NCBI RefSeq assembly: GCF_035938995.1
Contig: NZ_DASZGI010000047.1
Location: 1 to 28,415, forward strand
Direction of reading: 5' to 3'
DNA: 28,415 bases
Source: DASZGI01 sp035938995
GTDB taxonomy: Bacteria; Actinomycetota; Actinomycetes; Streptomycetales; Catenulisporaceae
Both the position numbers and the translations under genes were made by a program. Positions 6,594 to 14,797 of this stretch are shown here, in pieces (the first letter of the stretch is position 1; every line of letters starts with the position of its first letter). The notes beneath the pieces are model-generated. The model was given only the letters and a program-made list of their open reading frames with translations. It searched no databases and was not told the DNA's origin.

Positions 6594-8420
6594 TTAGACG
6601 GCCTCCTCGACTAGTTCAGAGCTCTGTGACAAGAGGTCCCGGTATGCCGGAACGGTCTCCAACAGTTCGTGGTGGGTGCCGGTCGCGATGACGGTGCAAC
6701 CGTCCGCCGGACCACCGGCCGGCCCGAGCAGCGCGACCCGGTCGGCCAGCAGGACGGTCGAGGCACGGTGCGCGACGACCAGCCCGGTGGTCTCGGACAG
6801 CACCGCCCGCAGCGCTTCTTCGACCAGTCCCTCGGTGTGGATGTCGAGCGCGGACAGCGGGTCGTCGAGGACCAGGACCGGAGGGCGGCCGAGGACGGCG
6901 CGGGCCAGGGCGAGCCGCTGACGCTGTCCGCCGGACAGGGACAGCCCCTGCTCGCCGACACGGGTGTCCAGGCCCCAGGGCAGGTCGCGGGCGAACTGGG
7001 CCTGCGCGACGTCGAGCGCCTCGTCGATCTGCCCGGCATCCGCGTCGGGGCGGCCGAGCAGCAGGTTCTCTCGCACGCTGGCGGAGAACAGGGTCGGATC
7101 CTCGAAGGCGCAGGCGACCCGGGCGCGCAGCTCGGACAGCGGCAGCGTGCGGATGTCGACGCCGTCGAGCAGGATCCGGCCGCCGGTCACGTCGTACAGC
7201 CGGGGCACCAGCGCGGTGAGGGTCGTCTTGCCGCATCCGGTCGGGCCGACGACCGCGACCGTCTCCCCGGGGGCGAGTTCGAGGTCGATGCCGGTGAGGA
7301 TCGGGCGGTCCGAGTTCGGGTACCTGAACGAGACGTCCTCGAAGACGAGTCGGGCCGTGGTCGAGCGCCCGCGCGCCGATTCGGGCCTTTGCGCCCTCCC
7401 CGTCAACGCCGCGGCGATCGTCGCGGGGGACGTGATCCCCGGCTCGCTGTCGAGCACCTCGAAGACCCGCTCCGCCGCGGTGTTCGCCTCCTGCGACGCC
7501 GCCAGCAGCCAGCCCATCGACTCGATCGGCCAGCTCAGCAGCAGGAACAGCGAGATGAAGGCGACCAGCGTGCCGAGCGAGAGCGAGCCGTGCGCCACCG
7601 CCACCGCGCCGCCGAGCACGATCAGTCCCAGCACGGTCTGCGGCTGGGCGATGATCAGCGCCCAGATCTCGGAGAGCGTCTTGATCTGGCGCAGCTCCAG
7701 GCGGCGCAGCTCGGCCGACTTCTCCAGGTAGCGGCCGGTGACGAAGCCGGCCCGGCCGAAGGCCTTGACCGCCCGGATGCCGAGGGCCGACTCCTCCACG
7801 TCGGTGGCCACCTCGCCCTGCTGGTCCTGCACGGCCCGGATCTGCCGCCGGTAGACCCGCTCGTACTTGAACACCACGAAGCTGAGCGGCAGCCCGAACA
7901 CCACCACCACGGCACCGAGCAATGGATTGATGACGATGAGCAGCACCGAGACGACCGCGAAGGTGACCGAGTTGACCACCAGGAAGATCAGCGCGAAGCC
8001 GAGGAAGCGCCGGATCGCCGAGATGTCGCTGGTCATCCGGGCGACCAGCTGCCCCGACTGCCAGGAGTCGTGGAAGCCGACGTCGAGGCGCTGCAGGTGG
8101 TTGTACAGCTCGTCGCGCAGGTCCTTCTCGATCCCGAGCGCGCTGTTGGCCAGCGCGAGCCGGCGCGCCAGGATGAGCACGGCCTCGGCCAGGCCGAACA
8201 GCAGCGCGTAGAGGCCGAGCCGCCAGAGCGCGCCGCGGTCGCCATGGTGCAGCGGTCCGTCGACGACTGCCTTCGTGAGCAGCGGGACCGCCACCCCGAC
8301 GAGGGTGCCGCCGAGGGCCACCGCGAACATCAGCAGCATCTGCCATCTATACGGACGAACGTAGGCTTTCAGGCGCCATAGGGACGCAAAGGAGCCGCCT
8401 GACGGCGAGGAAGGGGGCAT
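6594..8420 (-). CDS. ABC exporter half-transporter (degenerate-site subunit)
   Basis: A 608-residue membrane plus ATPase fusion and first gene of the exporter pair. Membrane helices cover about residues 25-310. Walker A is GPTGCGKTT (392-400) and the signature is a normal LSGGQ (495-499). Walker B is VLVLDD, with Asp520 replacing the catalytic Glu. The Q-loop reads AFEDPTLF, with Glu440 in place of Gln. His551 is kept. This subunit therefore carries the non-hydrolysing site of a heterodimer. I chose the ATG at 8420 because TATGGT lies exactly 7 nt upstream, predicting a leaderless message. The ATG four codons upstream overlaps that hexamer. The stop TAA abuts the next gene's ATG. It is divergent from the cold-shock gene. 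Confidence 0.93.
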   Translation of the reverse strand: MPPSSPSGGSFASLWRLKAYVRPYRWQMLLMFAVALGGTLVGVAVPLLTKAVVDGPLHHGDRGALWRLGLYALLFGLAEAVLILARRLALANSALGIEKDLRDELYNHLQRLDVGFHDSWQSGQLVARMTSDISAIRRFLGFALIFLVVNSVTFAVVSVLLIVINPLLGAVVVVFGLPLSFVVFKYERVYRRQIRAVQDQQGEVATDVEESALGIRAVKAFGRAGFVTGRYLEKSAELRRLELRQIKTLSEIWALIIAQPQTVLGLIVLGGAVAVAHGSLSLGTLVAFISLFLLLSWPIESMGWLLAASQEANTAAERVFEVLDSEPGITSPATIAAALTGRAQRPESARGRSTTARLVFEDVSFRYPNSDRPILTGIDLELAPGETVAVVGPTGCGKTTLTALVPRLYDVTGGRILLDGVDIRTLPLSELRARVACAFEDPTLFSASVRENLLLGRPDADAGQIDEALDVAQAQFARDLPWGLDTRVGEQGLSLSGGQRQRLALARAVLGRPPVLVLDDPLSALDIHTEGLVEEALRAVLSETTGLVVAHRASTVLLADRVALLGPAGGPADGCTVIATGTHHELLETVPAYRDLLSQSSELVEEAV

Positions 8421-8427
8421 GGTAAGG

Positions 8428-8433
8428 ACCATA
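8428..8433 (-). promoter_or_regulatory. -10 element TATGGT of ABC exporter operon
   Basis: TATGGT on the minus strand is separated by 7 nt (CCTTACC) from the ATG at 8420. This fits a leaderless transcript and decides between two candidate starts. Confidence 0.55.
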
Positions 8434-8550
8434 GGACCGATTCGCCCGCTTCCGCACCCCGTTTATGACCTGGCCGAACGGCGGGGCGGCAGCAACCAGG
8501 GAATATCGATTTCACCCGTTCGAATGAGCGACGGATCGTGCGCGACGTGT

Positions 8551-8745
8551 TATGGTGGGCGCGGTTGCAGCTGAAGTTCCCTGAATGCTTCGTTTGAATG
8601 CCCGCGGGAGTACGGCCGCGGGCCTTTGTGTTTCGTGGCTACTCTTCCCGGTGCGGACCAGCGAGCGGGACGGTACATGGAGGGCAACCCAGGGCTCCAC
8701 ACGGTGTGGGGGCCTGTCCAACGTCCCCGTTCTACGAGGAGAGAG
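8551..8745 (+). promoter_or_regulatory. Structured leader of cold-shock gene
   Basis: A TATGGT hexamer (8551-8556) is a likely -10, giving a leader of about 180 nt. The leader holds a perfect 8-bp hairpin GCCCGCGG (8600-8607) / CCGCGGGC (8616-8623) followed by CTTTGTG, which looks like an attenuator. A second small hairpin, CCACA-CGG-TGTGG, lies near 8698-8710. Long folded leaders are a known feature of bacterial cspA messages and control their stability and translation by temperature. That this one acts so is inference. No other gene is seen between 8434 and 8745. Confidence 0.55.
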
Positions 8746-8949
8746 ATGGCTTCCGGTACGGTCAAGTGGTTCAACGCGGAGAAGGGCTACGGCTTCATCT
8801 CCCAGGAGGACGGCGGCCCCGACGTCTTCGTCCACTTCACTGCGATCGAGTCGAGCGGCTACCGCACGCTCGAGGAGAACCAGCGGGTCGAGTTCAACGT
8901 CACCAGCGGCCCGAAGGGCCCCCAGGCGGAGCACGTCAAGCCGCTGTAA
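8746..8949 (+). CDS. Cold-shock domain protein (CspA family)
   Basis: A 67-residue single OB-fold protein, the normal length for the CspA family. It carries the RNA-binding motifs RNP1 (KGYGFI, residues 13-18) and RNP2 (VFVHF, residues 27-31), with the conserved start SGTVKWFN. It binds single-stranded RNA and DNA in the cytoplasm and melts RNA structure. The ATG is fixed by GAGGAG (8736-8741) 4 nt upstream. A longer frame reading into this gene from 8626 is leader, not protein. The gene stands alone, divergent from the exporter operon and upstream of fdhD. Confidence 0.97.
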   Translation: MASGTVKWFNAEKGYGFISQEDGGPDVFVHFTAIESSGYRTLEENQRVEFNVTSGPKGPQAEHVKPL

Positions 8950-9010
8950 GCAGCTCGGATCAACACCTAAGTGAACCCGGGAGCCTGAACCAATCCTCGG
9001 GCCACTCGCA

Positions 9011-9048
9011 CGCCTCGCGTCCCGTAGGGCGCGGGGCGTCGTGCTTTC
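9011..9048 (+). terminator. Probable terminator of cold-shock gene
   Basis: A 9-bp stem CGCCTCGCG (9011-9019) / CGCGGGGCG (9030-9038), with one G-U pair, is followed by TCGTGCTTTC. The T run is short, so the call is moderate. Confidence 0.55.
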
Positions 9049-9204
9049 TACGGGCGGGGGCATGGACTGCTCCCGAGCTCAGTGCCTGGTAGCGCTGTCC
9101 CCTAGGCCCGCCGCGTGGTCTGTCTTGGGAACACCCGGGCCGCAGCCAGCCGTCCCCGGCCGCTGAGCCGCAATCCGACGCCCCTCTCTCCCCCACCACT
9201 GACG

Positions 9205-9210
9205 TACTGT
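9205..9210 (+). promoter_or_regulatory. -10 element TACTGT of fdhD
   Basis: TACTGT is followed by 7 nt (GGAATCC) and then the ATG at 9218. This predicts a leaderless fdhD message. No -35 hexamer is evident. Confidence 0.55.
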
Positions 9211-9217
9211 GGAATCC

Positions 9218-10123
9218 ATGGGCAGGGTGACGAAACGGGAGCCCGTGCTCCGGCTCGACGGACCCGGCGCGACGGGTTCCCGCGACACCCTCGCGGCCGA
9301 GGAACCGCTGGAGATCCGGATCGGCGGGAAGCAGGTCGCCGTGACGATGCGCACCCCCGGCGACGATTTCGACCTGGTGGCCGGGTATCTCGCGGGCGAG
9401 GGCGTCATCCGCGGTCCGCACGACCTGAGCCGCATGCGGTTCTGCGGCGACACCGCGTGCTCCGGACCGATCGGAGTCAGCGCCCTCGAACCCGATGCCG
9501 CGCCGGGCGAGCAAGGCTGTGATCCCTCCAACGTCCATGATCCCTACAACATCGTCGACGTGGACCTGGCGCCCGGCGTCGATCCGCCCCTCTGGTCGCT
9601 GGATCGAACGACCTACACCACGAGCGCCTGCGGCGTGTGCGGCAAGTCGTCGATAGAGGCTGTGCGCGCGAACGCCCACTGGAGCGTGCAGGACGACCCG
9701 CTGCTCGTGTCGCCCGAGACGCTCTACACGCTTCCGCGGCAGCTGCGCGAGCACCAGAAGATCTTCGACAAGACCGGCGGCCTGCACGCGGCAGGGATCT
9801 TCGACGCCGTCGGCAACCTCCTTTGCCTCCGCGAGGACGTCGGCCGCCACAACGCCGTCGACAAGGCGATCGGCTGGGCACTGCGCGAGGACCGGCTGCC
9901 GTTGCGCGGACACATGCTCGCGGTGAGCGGACGCGCTTCGTTCGAGCTGGTGCAGAAGGCCGCAGCTGCCGGAATCCCGTTGCTCGCAGCCGTGTCCGCG
10001 CCGTCCTCGCTGGCGGTGGAACTCGCGCAGGCGGCGGGCATGACGCTCGCCGGCTTCGTGCGCGGGCAGACCGCGAACGTGTACGCCGGCGCCGAGCGAA
10101 TCAGCCGGCTGCCGCGCACATAG
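9218..10123 (+). CDS. fdhD: Formate dehydrogenase sulfurtransferase FdhD
   Basis: A 301-residue protein of the FdhD family, which passes sulfur from a cysteine desulfurase to the molybdenum/tungsten bis-MGD cofactor so that formate dehydrogenases and related enzymes become active. The sulfur-carrying loop is TSACGVCGKSS with Cys138 and Cys141. The conserved block LREDVGRHNAVDKAIG is intact, as is GRASFELVQKA. Between the N-terminal part and the Cys loop is a longer acidic stretch with an extra Cys101. The ATG start is supported by TACTGT 7 nt upstream; a GTG three codons earlier overlaps that element. No formate dehydrogenase lies in the window, so its client is elsewhere. The 3' end overlaps the convergent HTH gene by 23 bp. 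Confidence 0.95.
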   Translation: MGRVTKREPVLRLDGPGATGSRDTLAAEEPLEIRIGGKQVAVTMRTPGDDFDLVAGYLAGEGVIRGPHDLSRMRFCGDTACSGPIGVSALEPDAAPGEQGCDPSNVHDPYNIVDVDLAPGVDPPLWSLDRTTYTTSACGVCGKSSIEAVRANAHWSVQDDPLLVSPETLYTLPRQLREHQKIFDKTGGLHAAGIFDAVGNLLCLREDVGRHNAVDKAIGWALREDRLPLRGHMLAVSGRASFELVQKAAAAGIPLLAAVSAPSSLAVELAQAAGMTLAGFVRGQTANVYAGAERISRLPRT

Positions 10124-10598
10124 CCCGTCGCAGCAAGGCCGCAGCGGCGATCGACGAGTGCACCCCGAGCTTGGCCAGCACACTGCGGGCATGCGTGCGC
10201 ACCGTATTCGGCGAGAGGACCAGACGCTCGGCGATCGCGCGTCGGGGTATCCCTGCGGCTATGCACCGCAGGACCTCGACCTCGCGCCGGGTCAGGGCGT
10301 CGAACGGTGCGGGCGGCGGCGCTAAGCAGTCGCCGGTGGCGCACTGCGCCCGTGGATGCGCGCCGACGACGTCGGCCGGGCACGGACCGATCGCGGCAGC
10401 CAGGCGCGCGTCGACCACGACGGCTGCGGCCTGCGCGCGAGTGCGCACGCCGAGCTTGACGTAAACATTCTGCACGTGTGAGCGCACCGTCGCTGGTGAG
10501 ATCGCCAGGACGCGCGCGATCTGCTTGGTCGACTCGCCCTTGCTGATCCGTCGCAGGACGTCCTGTTCTCGCCCTGTAAGCATCGAGATGTCGCGCAT
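10101..10598 (-). CDS. Tandem LuxR-type helix-turn-helix protein
   Basis: A 165-residue protein built almost wholly of two GerE/LuxR-type DNA-binding domains, at about residues 5-65 and 100-160. Each keeps the family core: LTGREQDVLRRI...VRSHVQNVYVKLGV and LTRREVEVLRCI...VRTHARSVLAKLGV. There is no receiver, PAS or ligand domain. The linker (66-99) is rich in Ala and Pro and contains Cys73, His81, Cys86 and Cys91, a possible metal or redox site. The ATG is set by GGGGAGGGGG a few nt upstream. Frames reading further upstream give low-quality sequence. The gene is convergent with fdhD and overlaps its end by 23 bp. It is likely a transcription regulator; targets are unknown. A degenerate remnant of a larger regulator is the alternative, but both helices look intact. 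Confidence 0.85.
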   Translation of the reverse strand: MRDISMLTGREQDVLRRISKGESTKQIARVLAISPATVRSHVQNVYVKLGVRTRAQAAAVVVDARLAAAIGPCPADVVGAHPRAQCATGDCLAPPPAPFDALTRREVEVLRCIAAGIPRRAIAERLVLSPNTVRTHARSVLAKLGVHSSIAAAALLRRAMCAAAG

Positions 10599-10789
10599 GA
10601 TCCCCCTCCCCGCAGTCGGAATCCCACCGTAGGCAGACGATCCTCTGCGAGTACAGCGAAGCGTCCCGTTCGCCCCCAGGCTGTGGACAACCCGGTACGA
10701 CAATATGCTTACGCAGTTATATGCGGGACCTCCCACGGTGACCAGGCTCGGAGGCGGGTGGTGCCTTCGGGGACTGGCCGGCGGAAAGC

Positions 10790-10896
10790 GACGAGGAGAG
10801 CGACTACTCGGCGAGAGTGAGCCTCGCACACAGCCGTGAGCGCCACGCGGAGTGCTCCGGGCGATGAGGAGAGCGGCTATTCAGCGAGGGCGAGCC
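10790..10896. repeat. Duplicated 3' end of the ABC-F gene
   Basis: The 34 bp at 10863-10896, which hold the last codons and stop of the ABC-F gene, recur at 10790-10823 with six differences. Read on the minus strand, the true end codes WLALAE-stop and the outer copy codes RLTLAE-stop. The copies are 73 bp apart. This looks like an old duplication or a past insertion that left a copied gene end. Confidence 0.55.
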
Positions 10897-12682
10897 ACTG
10901 CTCCTCGAGCCGCTCGCGTTCGCCCGCCAAGGTGCGCAGCTCGCTGTCCAGGCGTCCGACCGCCTCGTAGTCCGCCGCCGACTCGGCCATCTGCTTGTGG
11001 AGCTCCGCCTCACGGCCGGCGATCTTGTCCAGCTGCCGCTCGATTCTCGCCATCTCCTTCTGGGCCGCGCGGTCGCTTGACGCACGGCTCGGCCCGGCCG
11101 CCTGGTTCTTTTGCTGGGACACCGCCTGCGTCTGACGCTGCGCCTCCGCCAGCGCCTCCGCTCTCAGCCTGAGGTACTGGTCCACGCCGCCGGGCAGCAG
11201 CTTGAGCTGGCCGTCACCGAGCAGCGCGACGATCCGGTCAGTCGTGCGCTCCAGGAAGTAGCGGTCGTGCGAGACCACGATCAGCGAGCCCGGCCATCCG
11301 TCGAGCAGGTCTTCGAGTGCTGTGAGGGTGTCGATGTCCAGATCGTTGGTCGGCTCGTCGAGCAGCAGCACGTTCGGCTCGTCCATCAACAGCCTGAGCA
11401 CCTGGAGCCTTCGCCGTTCACCGCCGGACAGGTCGCCGACCGGGGCCCACTGCTTCTCGCCGCTGAAGCCGAAGCGCTCCAACAGCTGGGACGCCGTCAG
11501 CACCCGGCCTTTGCCGAGGTCTACCGAGGACCGGACCTCCTCGACCGCCTCCAGCACCCGGGTCTGCGGCGCGATCTGCGTGATCTCCTGGGCGAGCAGT
11601 GCCGGGCGTACCGTCACGCCGGCGACGACACGGCCGGTGACAGGACGCACCGCGCCGGTCATGAGGCGCAGCAGGCTGGTCTTCCCCGAACCGTTCACGC
11701 CTACCAGGCCGAGCCGCTCGCCTGGCGCCAGCTGCCACGTCACGTGCCGCAGGATGGTGCGCGCGGGCTCGGCGCCGACCGTGTACGTGACGTCTTCGAG
11801 CTCGTAGACGGTTCGGCCGAGGCGGGCGGAGGCGAAGCTCATCAGCTCGGCCGCGTCACGCGGCGGCGGCTCGGCGGCGATCAGCGCGTTCGCCGCCTCG
11901 ATCCGGAACTTCGGCTTCGACGTGCGCGCCGGGGCGCCGCGCCGCAGCCAGGCCAGCTCCTTGCGCAGCAGGTTCTGCTTGCGGTCCCAGTCCACCGCGG
12001 CGATCCGCGTGCGCTCCGCCCGGGCCAGCACATATGCCGAGTATCCGCCCTCGTACGCGTCCACCCGGCCGTCCCCGACCTCCCAGGTGGCATCGCAGAC
12101 CTCGTCGAGGAACCAGCGGTCGTGGGTGACCACGAACAGCGCCGACCTGCGTGCCTTGAGATGTCCGGCGAGCCAGGCGATGCCCTCGACGTCCAGATGG
12201 TTGGTGGGCTCGTCGAGCAGCAGCAGGCGGTCCGTGGCGTCCGGCTCCAGCAGTGCCTTTGCCAGCGCGATCCGCCGCCGCTCGCCGCCGGAGAGCGGGC
12301 CGACGACCGTGTCGAGGCCGTCGCGGAAGACCGGGGCGTCGATCCCGCCGAGCAGGCCGCTGAGCACGTCGCGGATGTGCGCTTCGCCCGCCCACTCATG
12401 CTCCACCCGGCCCGCGAGCAGCTGCGCCCGGATGGTGGCCGCCGGGTCGAGCTCGTCGTGCTGTCCGACCACGCTGACCCGCACCGAGCCGCTGTGGGTC
12501 ACCCGGCCGCCGTCCGGCTCCTCGAGCCGGGCGAGCAGGCGCAGCAGCGTGGACTTGCCGCCGCCGTTGCGCCCGACGACGCCGATCCGGTCGCCCTCCG
12601 CGATGCCGAGCGACAATCCGTCCAGCACGGTCCGCGTCCCGTACGCCTTGCTGACAGCCTCGATGTTGACCAGGTTCGCCAC
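10877..12682 (-). CDS. ABC-F ATPase, Uup-like
   Basis: A 601-residue soluble protein with two ATPase domains and no membrane segments. Domain 1 has Walker A GRNGGGKST, signature LSGGE and LLLDEPTNHLD. Domain 2 has GVNGSGKTS, LSGGE and LLLDEPTNDLD. Both have the switch histidine (VTHDRWF, VSHDRYF). The C-terminal 80 residues are a charged coiled coil, which is the mark of the Uup branch. ABC-F proteins act on ribosomes, or in the case of Uup on ribosome assembly and branched DNA; an antibiotic-resistance role cannot be excluded. The GTG start is backed by TAACGT exactly 7 nt upstream. It lies 63 bp behind pmt on the same strand. Confidence 0.93.
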   Translation of the reverse strand: MANLVNIEAVSKAYGTRTVLDGLSLGIAEGDRIGVVGRNGGGKSTLLRLLARLEEPDGGRVTHSGSVRVSVVGQHDELDPAATIRAQLLAGRVEHEWAGEAHIRDVLSGLLGGIDAPVFRDGLDTVVGPLSGGERRRIALAKALLEPDATDRLLLLDEPTNHLDVEGIAWLAGHLKARRSALFVVTHDRWFLDEVCDATWEVGDGRVDAYEGGYSAYVLARAERTRIAAVDWDRKQNLLRKELAWLRRGAPARTSKPKFRIEAANALIAAEPPPRDAAELMSFASARLGRTVYELEDVTYTVGAEPARTILRHVTWQLAPGERLGLVGVNGSGKTSLLRLMTGAVRPVTGRVVAGVTVRPALLAQEITQIAPQTRVLEAVEEVRSSVDLGKGRVLTASQLLERFGFSGEKQWAPVGDLSGGERRRLQVLRLLMDEPNVLLLDEPTNDLDIDTLTALEDLLDGWPGSLIVVSHDRYFLERTTDRIVALLGDGQLKLLPGGVDQYLRLRAEALAEAQRQTQAVSQQKNQAAGPSRASSDRAAQKEMARIERQLDKIAGREAELHKQMAESAADYEAVGRLDSELRTLAGERERLEEQWLALAE

Positions 12683-12689
12683 GCCGCAA

Positions 12690-12695
12690 ACGTTA
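12690..12695 (-). promoter_or_regulatory. -10 element TAACGT of ABC-F gene
   Basis: TAACGT on the minus strand is followed by 7 nt (TTGCGGC) and the GTG at 12682. This suggests a leaderless transcript separate from pmt. Confidence 0.5.
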
Positions 12696-12745
12696 CCCGG
12701 CGGCCCTGGCGCTGATTGACGCCCGAGCGCCGACCTGCGCCCGGA

Positions 12746-14752
12746 TCAGATCCAGGACGGCAGCCACATGTGGTTCGACCAGTCCGAATACGGGATCGTC
12801 TGCCCCGAGTAGATCGGATAGAAGTAGGCGAACAGCGCCACCACGCCGACCACGAGGGTCCCGGCCACTGCCGCGCCCCACACTCGCCGCGTGGGCGGCG
12901 CGTCGGCGCGCCCGAGCAGCGTCCCGACCGCGAACGTCGCGGCCAGCACCATGAACGGGGTGAAGGAGACCGCGTAGAAGGAGAAGATCGTGCGCTGGGC
13001 GTACCAGAGCCAGATCCCGACTCCCGCCGCGATGCCGGTCAGCATCGCCGCCGCCCGCCAGTCCCGGCGCGCGATCCAGCGCCAGAGCAGGTAGAAGATC
13101 GACGCGGTCGCGAACCACCACAGCAGCGGGTTGCCCAGCGCCAGCACCTCGGCGGAGCAGCTGCCCATCGAGGCCGTGCAGCCGCTCTGGCCCACCGGCG
13201 GCGTGGCCCAGTAGAACGCGACCGGCCGCCCCATGATGAACCAGGACCACGGATTCGACATGTACGGGTGCCCGGACTGGAGCGTGGAGTTGAAGCCGTA
13301 CTGCTGACCGACGTAGAACCACAGCGAGCGGAACGGATTCGTCCAGGTCGGCCAGATCGACGAGGGGTGCCCGTCCGCCCAGGTGCGGTAATAGCCGCCG
13401 CCCTGCTCGGTGCGGAAGAACCAGCCGGCGTAGGAGGCCACGAAGACGCCGACGGCCAGCACGGGCATGGAGAGGAAGCCCCACAGCGGTTCGGCCAGCC
13501 GTCGCCAGGCGAACCGCTTGAGCAGCCCGGCCAGCTGCATCGAGACCACCGCGAACACCGCGCAGGCGATGAAGCCGAGCAGGACGAAGGCCCAGGCCAG
13601 GCCGAGGAACTTGAGGACGGCGGGGACGGCGAAGACGGCCAGGACCGCCAGCGTGACGAAGGTCGGGTAGCGCACCCCGGCCGCCCGGCGCGCGCCGCCG
13701 TCCCACAGCAGCGACATGACCATGAACGCGGCCAGGAACACGATGCCGTTCCACTTGGTCGCGGTGGCCAGGCCGAGCATCAGGCCGCCGACCAGCCGCC
13801 AGGGCCGCAGTCCGAGCCTGGGTCCGTACTCGTCGAAGGGCAGCAGTCCGGGCCCGCGTTCCTCGCGCCAGGCGGCGAACTTCTCCCGGACCTTGTCCCG
13901 GTCCACCACCAGCGCGGAGAAGCCGGCCAGGATGAAGAACATCTGGATGCCGTCGAGCAGCGCGGTGCGGGCCATCACGAACGCGAGGCCGTCGAAGGCC
14001 AGGAAGATGCCGGCCACGCAGCCGAGCAGGGTGGAGCGGAACATCCGGCGGGCGGTGCGGGCGATGATGTAGATCGCGAGGGTGCCGAGCACCGCCTCCA
14101 TCAGGCGCCAGCCGACCGGGTTCAGGCCCCAGATCTTCTCGCCGAGCCCGATGATCCACTTGCCAGCCGGGGGGTGCACAACGTACTCGGCGCAGGTCTG
14201 CACGCAGGTGAAGTTGGTCGGGGCGTTGTGCCCGAAGGCCCCGGAGCCGGAAAGGGCCGGGTCGGAGATCTTGGCGCCGTCGGCCCAGGTGTGCTCCCAG
14301 CCGTAGACCCACATCGACCAGCCGTCTTTGGCGTAGTACGTCTCGTCGAAGATGATCTTGTTGGGCCAGCCGAGGTTCCAGAACCGCATGAAGCCGCCGA
14401 TCGCGGTGATGATCAGCGGCAGGATCCAGCCGGCGCCGCGGAAGAACTCCGGATAGAACGGCGGCACCAAGCGGTCGCGCAGCGGCGGGCGGGGATCGGG
14501 CCGCGGCCGCTCCTCGGGGCGGAACCAGACCCGGCCGCGCTCCCAGCCGCGGCGCAGCCGGCGCCGCGGCTCGAGCCAGGGCTCCGCGTCCGTGTCCGGC
14601 TCGGCGAGCGTCCCTCCGGACGCCACCTCTTCTTCTTCGGACACCCTCTGCTCAGGGGCGATGGGCGCGTCGAGGTCCACCTCCCCGAGTTCGGTCCACT
14701 CGGGCCGGCCGGCCGCGCTGTCGCTCCGCAGATCGCTGGTCACGCGGGCCAT
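12746..14752 (-). CDS. pmt: Polyprenyl-phosphate-mannose protein mannosyltransferase
   Basis: A 668-residue membrane glycosyltransferase of family 39. It moves mannose from polyprenyl-phosphate-mannose to Ser/Thr of exported proteins on the outer face of the membrane. The first external loop carries the catalytic pair in FDETYYAKD (Asp136, Glu137). About ten hydrophobic segments follow, and the protein ends in the actinobacterial signature YSDWSNHMWLPSWI. A cytoplasmic N-terminal tail of about 100 residues is acidic, then Arg/Pro-rich. The frame stays open further upstream, but those codons lie inside the opposite-strand rsmI gene, so I start at the ATG of MARVTSDLRS. It is divergent from rsmI with only 45 bp between starts, as in mycobacteria (Rv1002c/Rv1003). 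Confidence 0.95.
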   Translation of the reverse strand: MARVTSDLRSDSAAGRPEWTELGEVDLDAPIAPEQRVSEEEEVASGGTLAEPDTDAEPWLEPRRRLRRGWERGRVWFRPEERPRPDPRPPLRDRLVPPFYPEFFRGAGWILPLIITAIGGFMRFWNLGWPNKIIFDETYYAKDGWSMWVYGWEHTWADGAKISDPALSGSGAFGHNAPTNFTCVQTCAEYVVHPPAGKWIIGLGEKIWGLNPVGWRLMEAVLGTLAIYIIARTARRMFRSTLLGCVAGIFLAFDGLAFVMARTALLDGIQMFFILAGFSALVVDRDKVREKFAAWREERGPGLLPFDEYGPRLGLRPWRLVGGLMLGLATATKWNGIVFLAAFMVMSLLWDGGARRAAGVRYPTFVTLAVLAVFAVPAVLKFLGLAWAFVLLGFIACAVFAVVSMQLAGLLKRFAWRRLAEPLWGFLSMPVLAVGVFVASYAGWFFRTEQGGGYYRTWADGHPSSIWPTWTNPFRSLWFYVGQQYGFNSTLQSGHPYMSNPWSWFIMGRPVAFYWATPPVGQSGCTASMGSCSAEVLALGNPLLWWFATASIFYLLWRWIARRDWRAAAMLTGIAAGVGIWLWYAQRTIFSFYAVSFTPFMVLAATFAVGTLLGRADAPPTRRVWGAAVAGTLVVGVVALFAYFYPIYSGQTIPYSDWSNHMWLPSWI

Positions 14753-14797
14753 GGTACGGAGTGGCCGCGCCGCCGCGCAGCACGGGACGATGAGAAA

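Noticed and set aside
4584..6614. A long open frame on the plus strand across the ABC exporter gene, and similar ones at 6669-8381, 11111-12715 and 15728-17266
   Set aside because: They are antisense to genes with clear domains and motifs. Their translations are low-complexity Arg/Gly/Glu/Val-rich sequence typical of the complement of high-GC codons.
12716..14797. A continuous plus-strand frame leading into rsmI
   Set aside because: It is antisense to pmt, and the RsmI family starts only at about 14798. The upstream residues match nothing and lack membrane or domain character.
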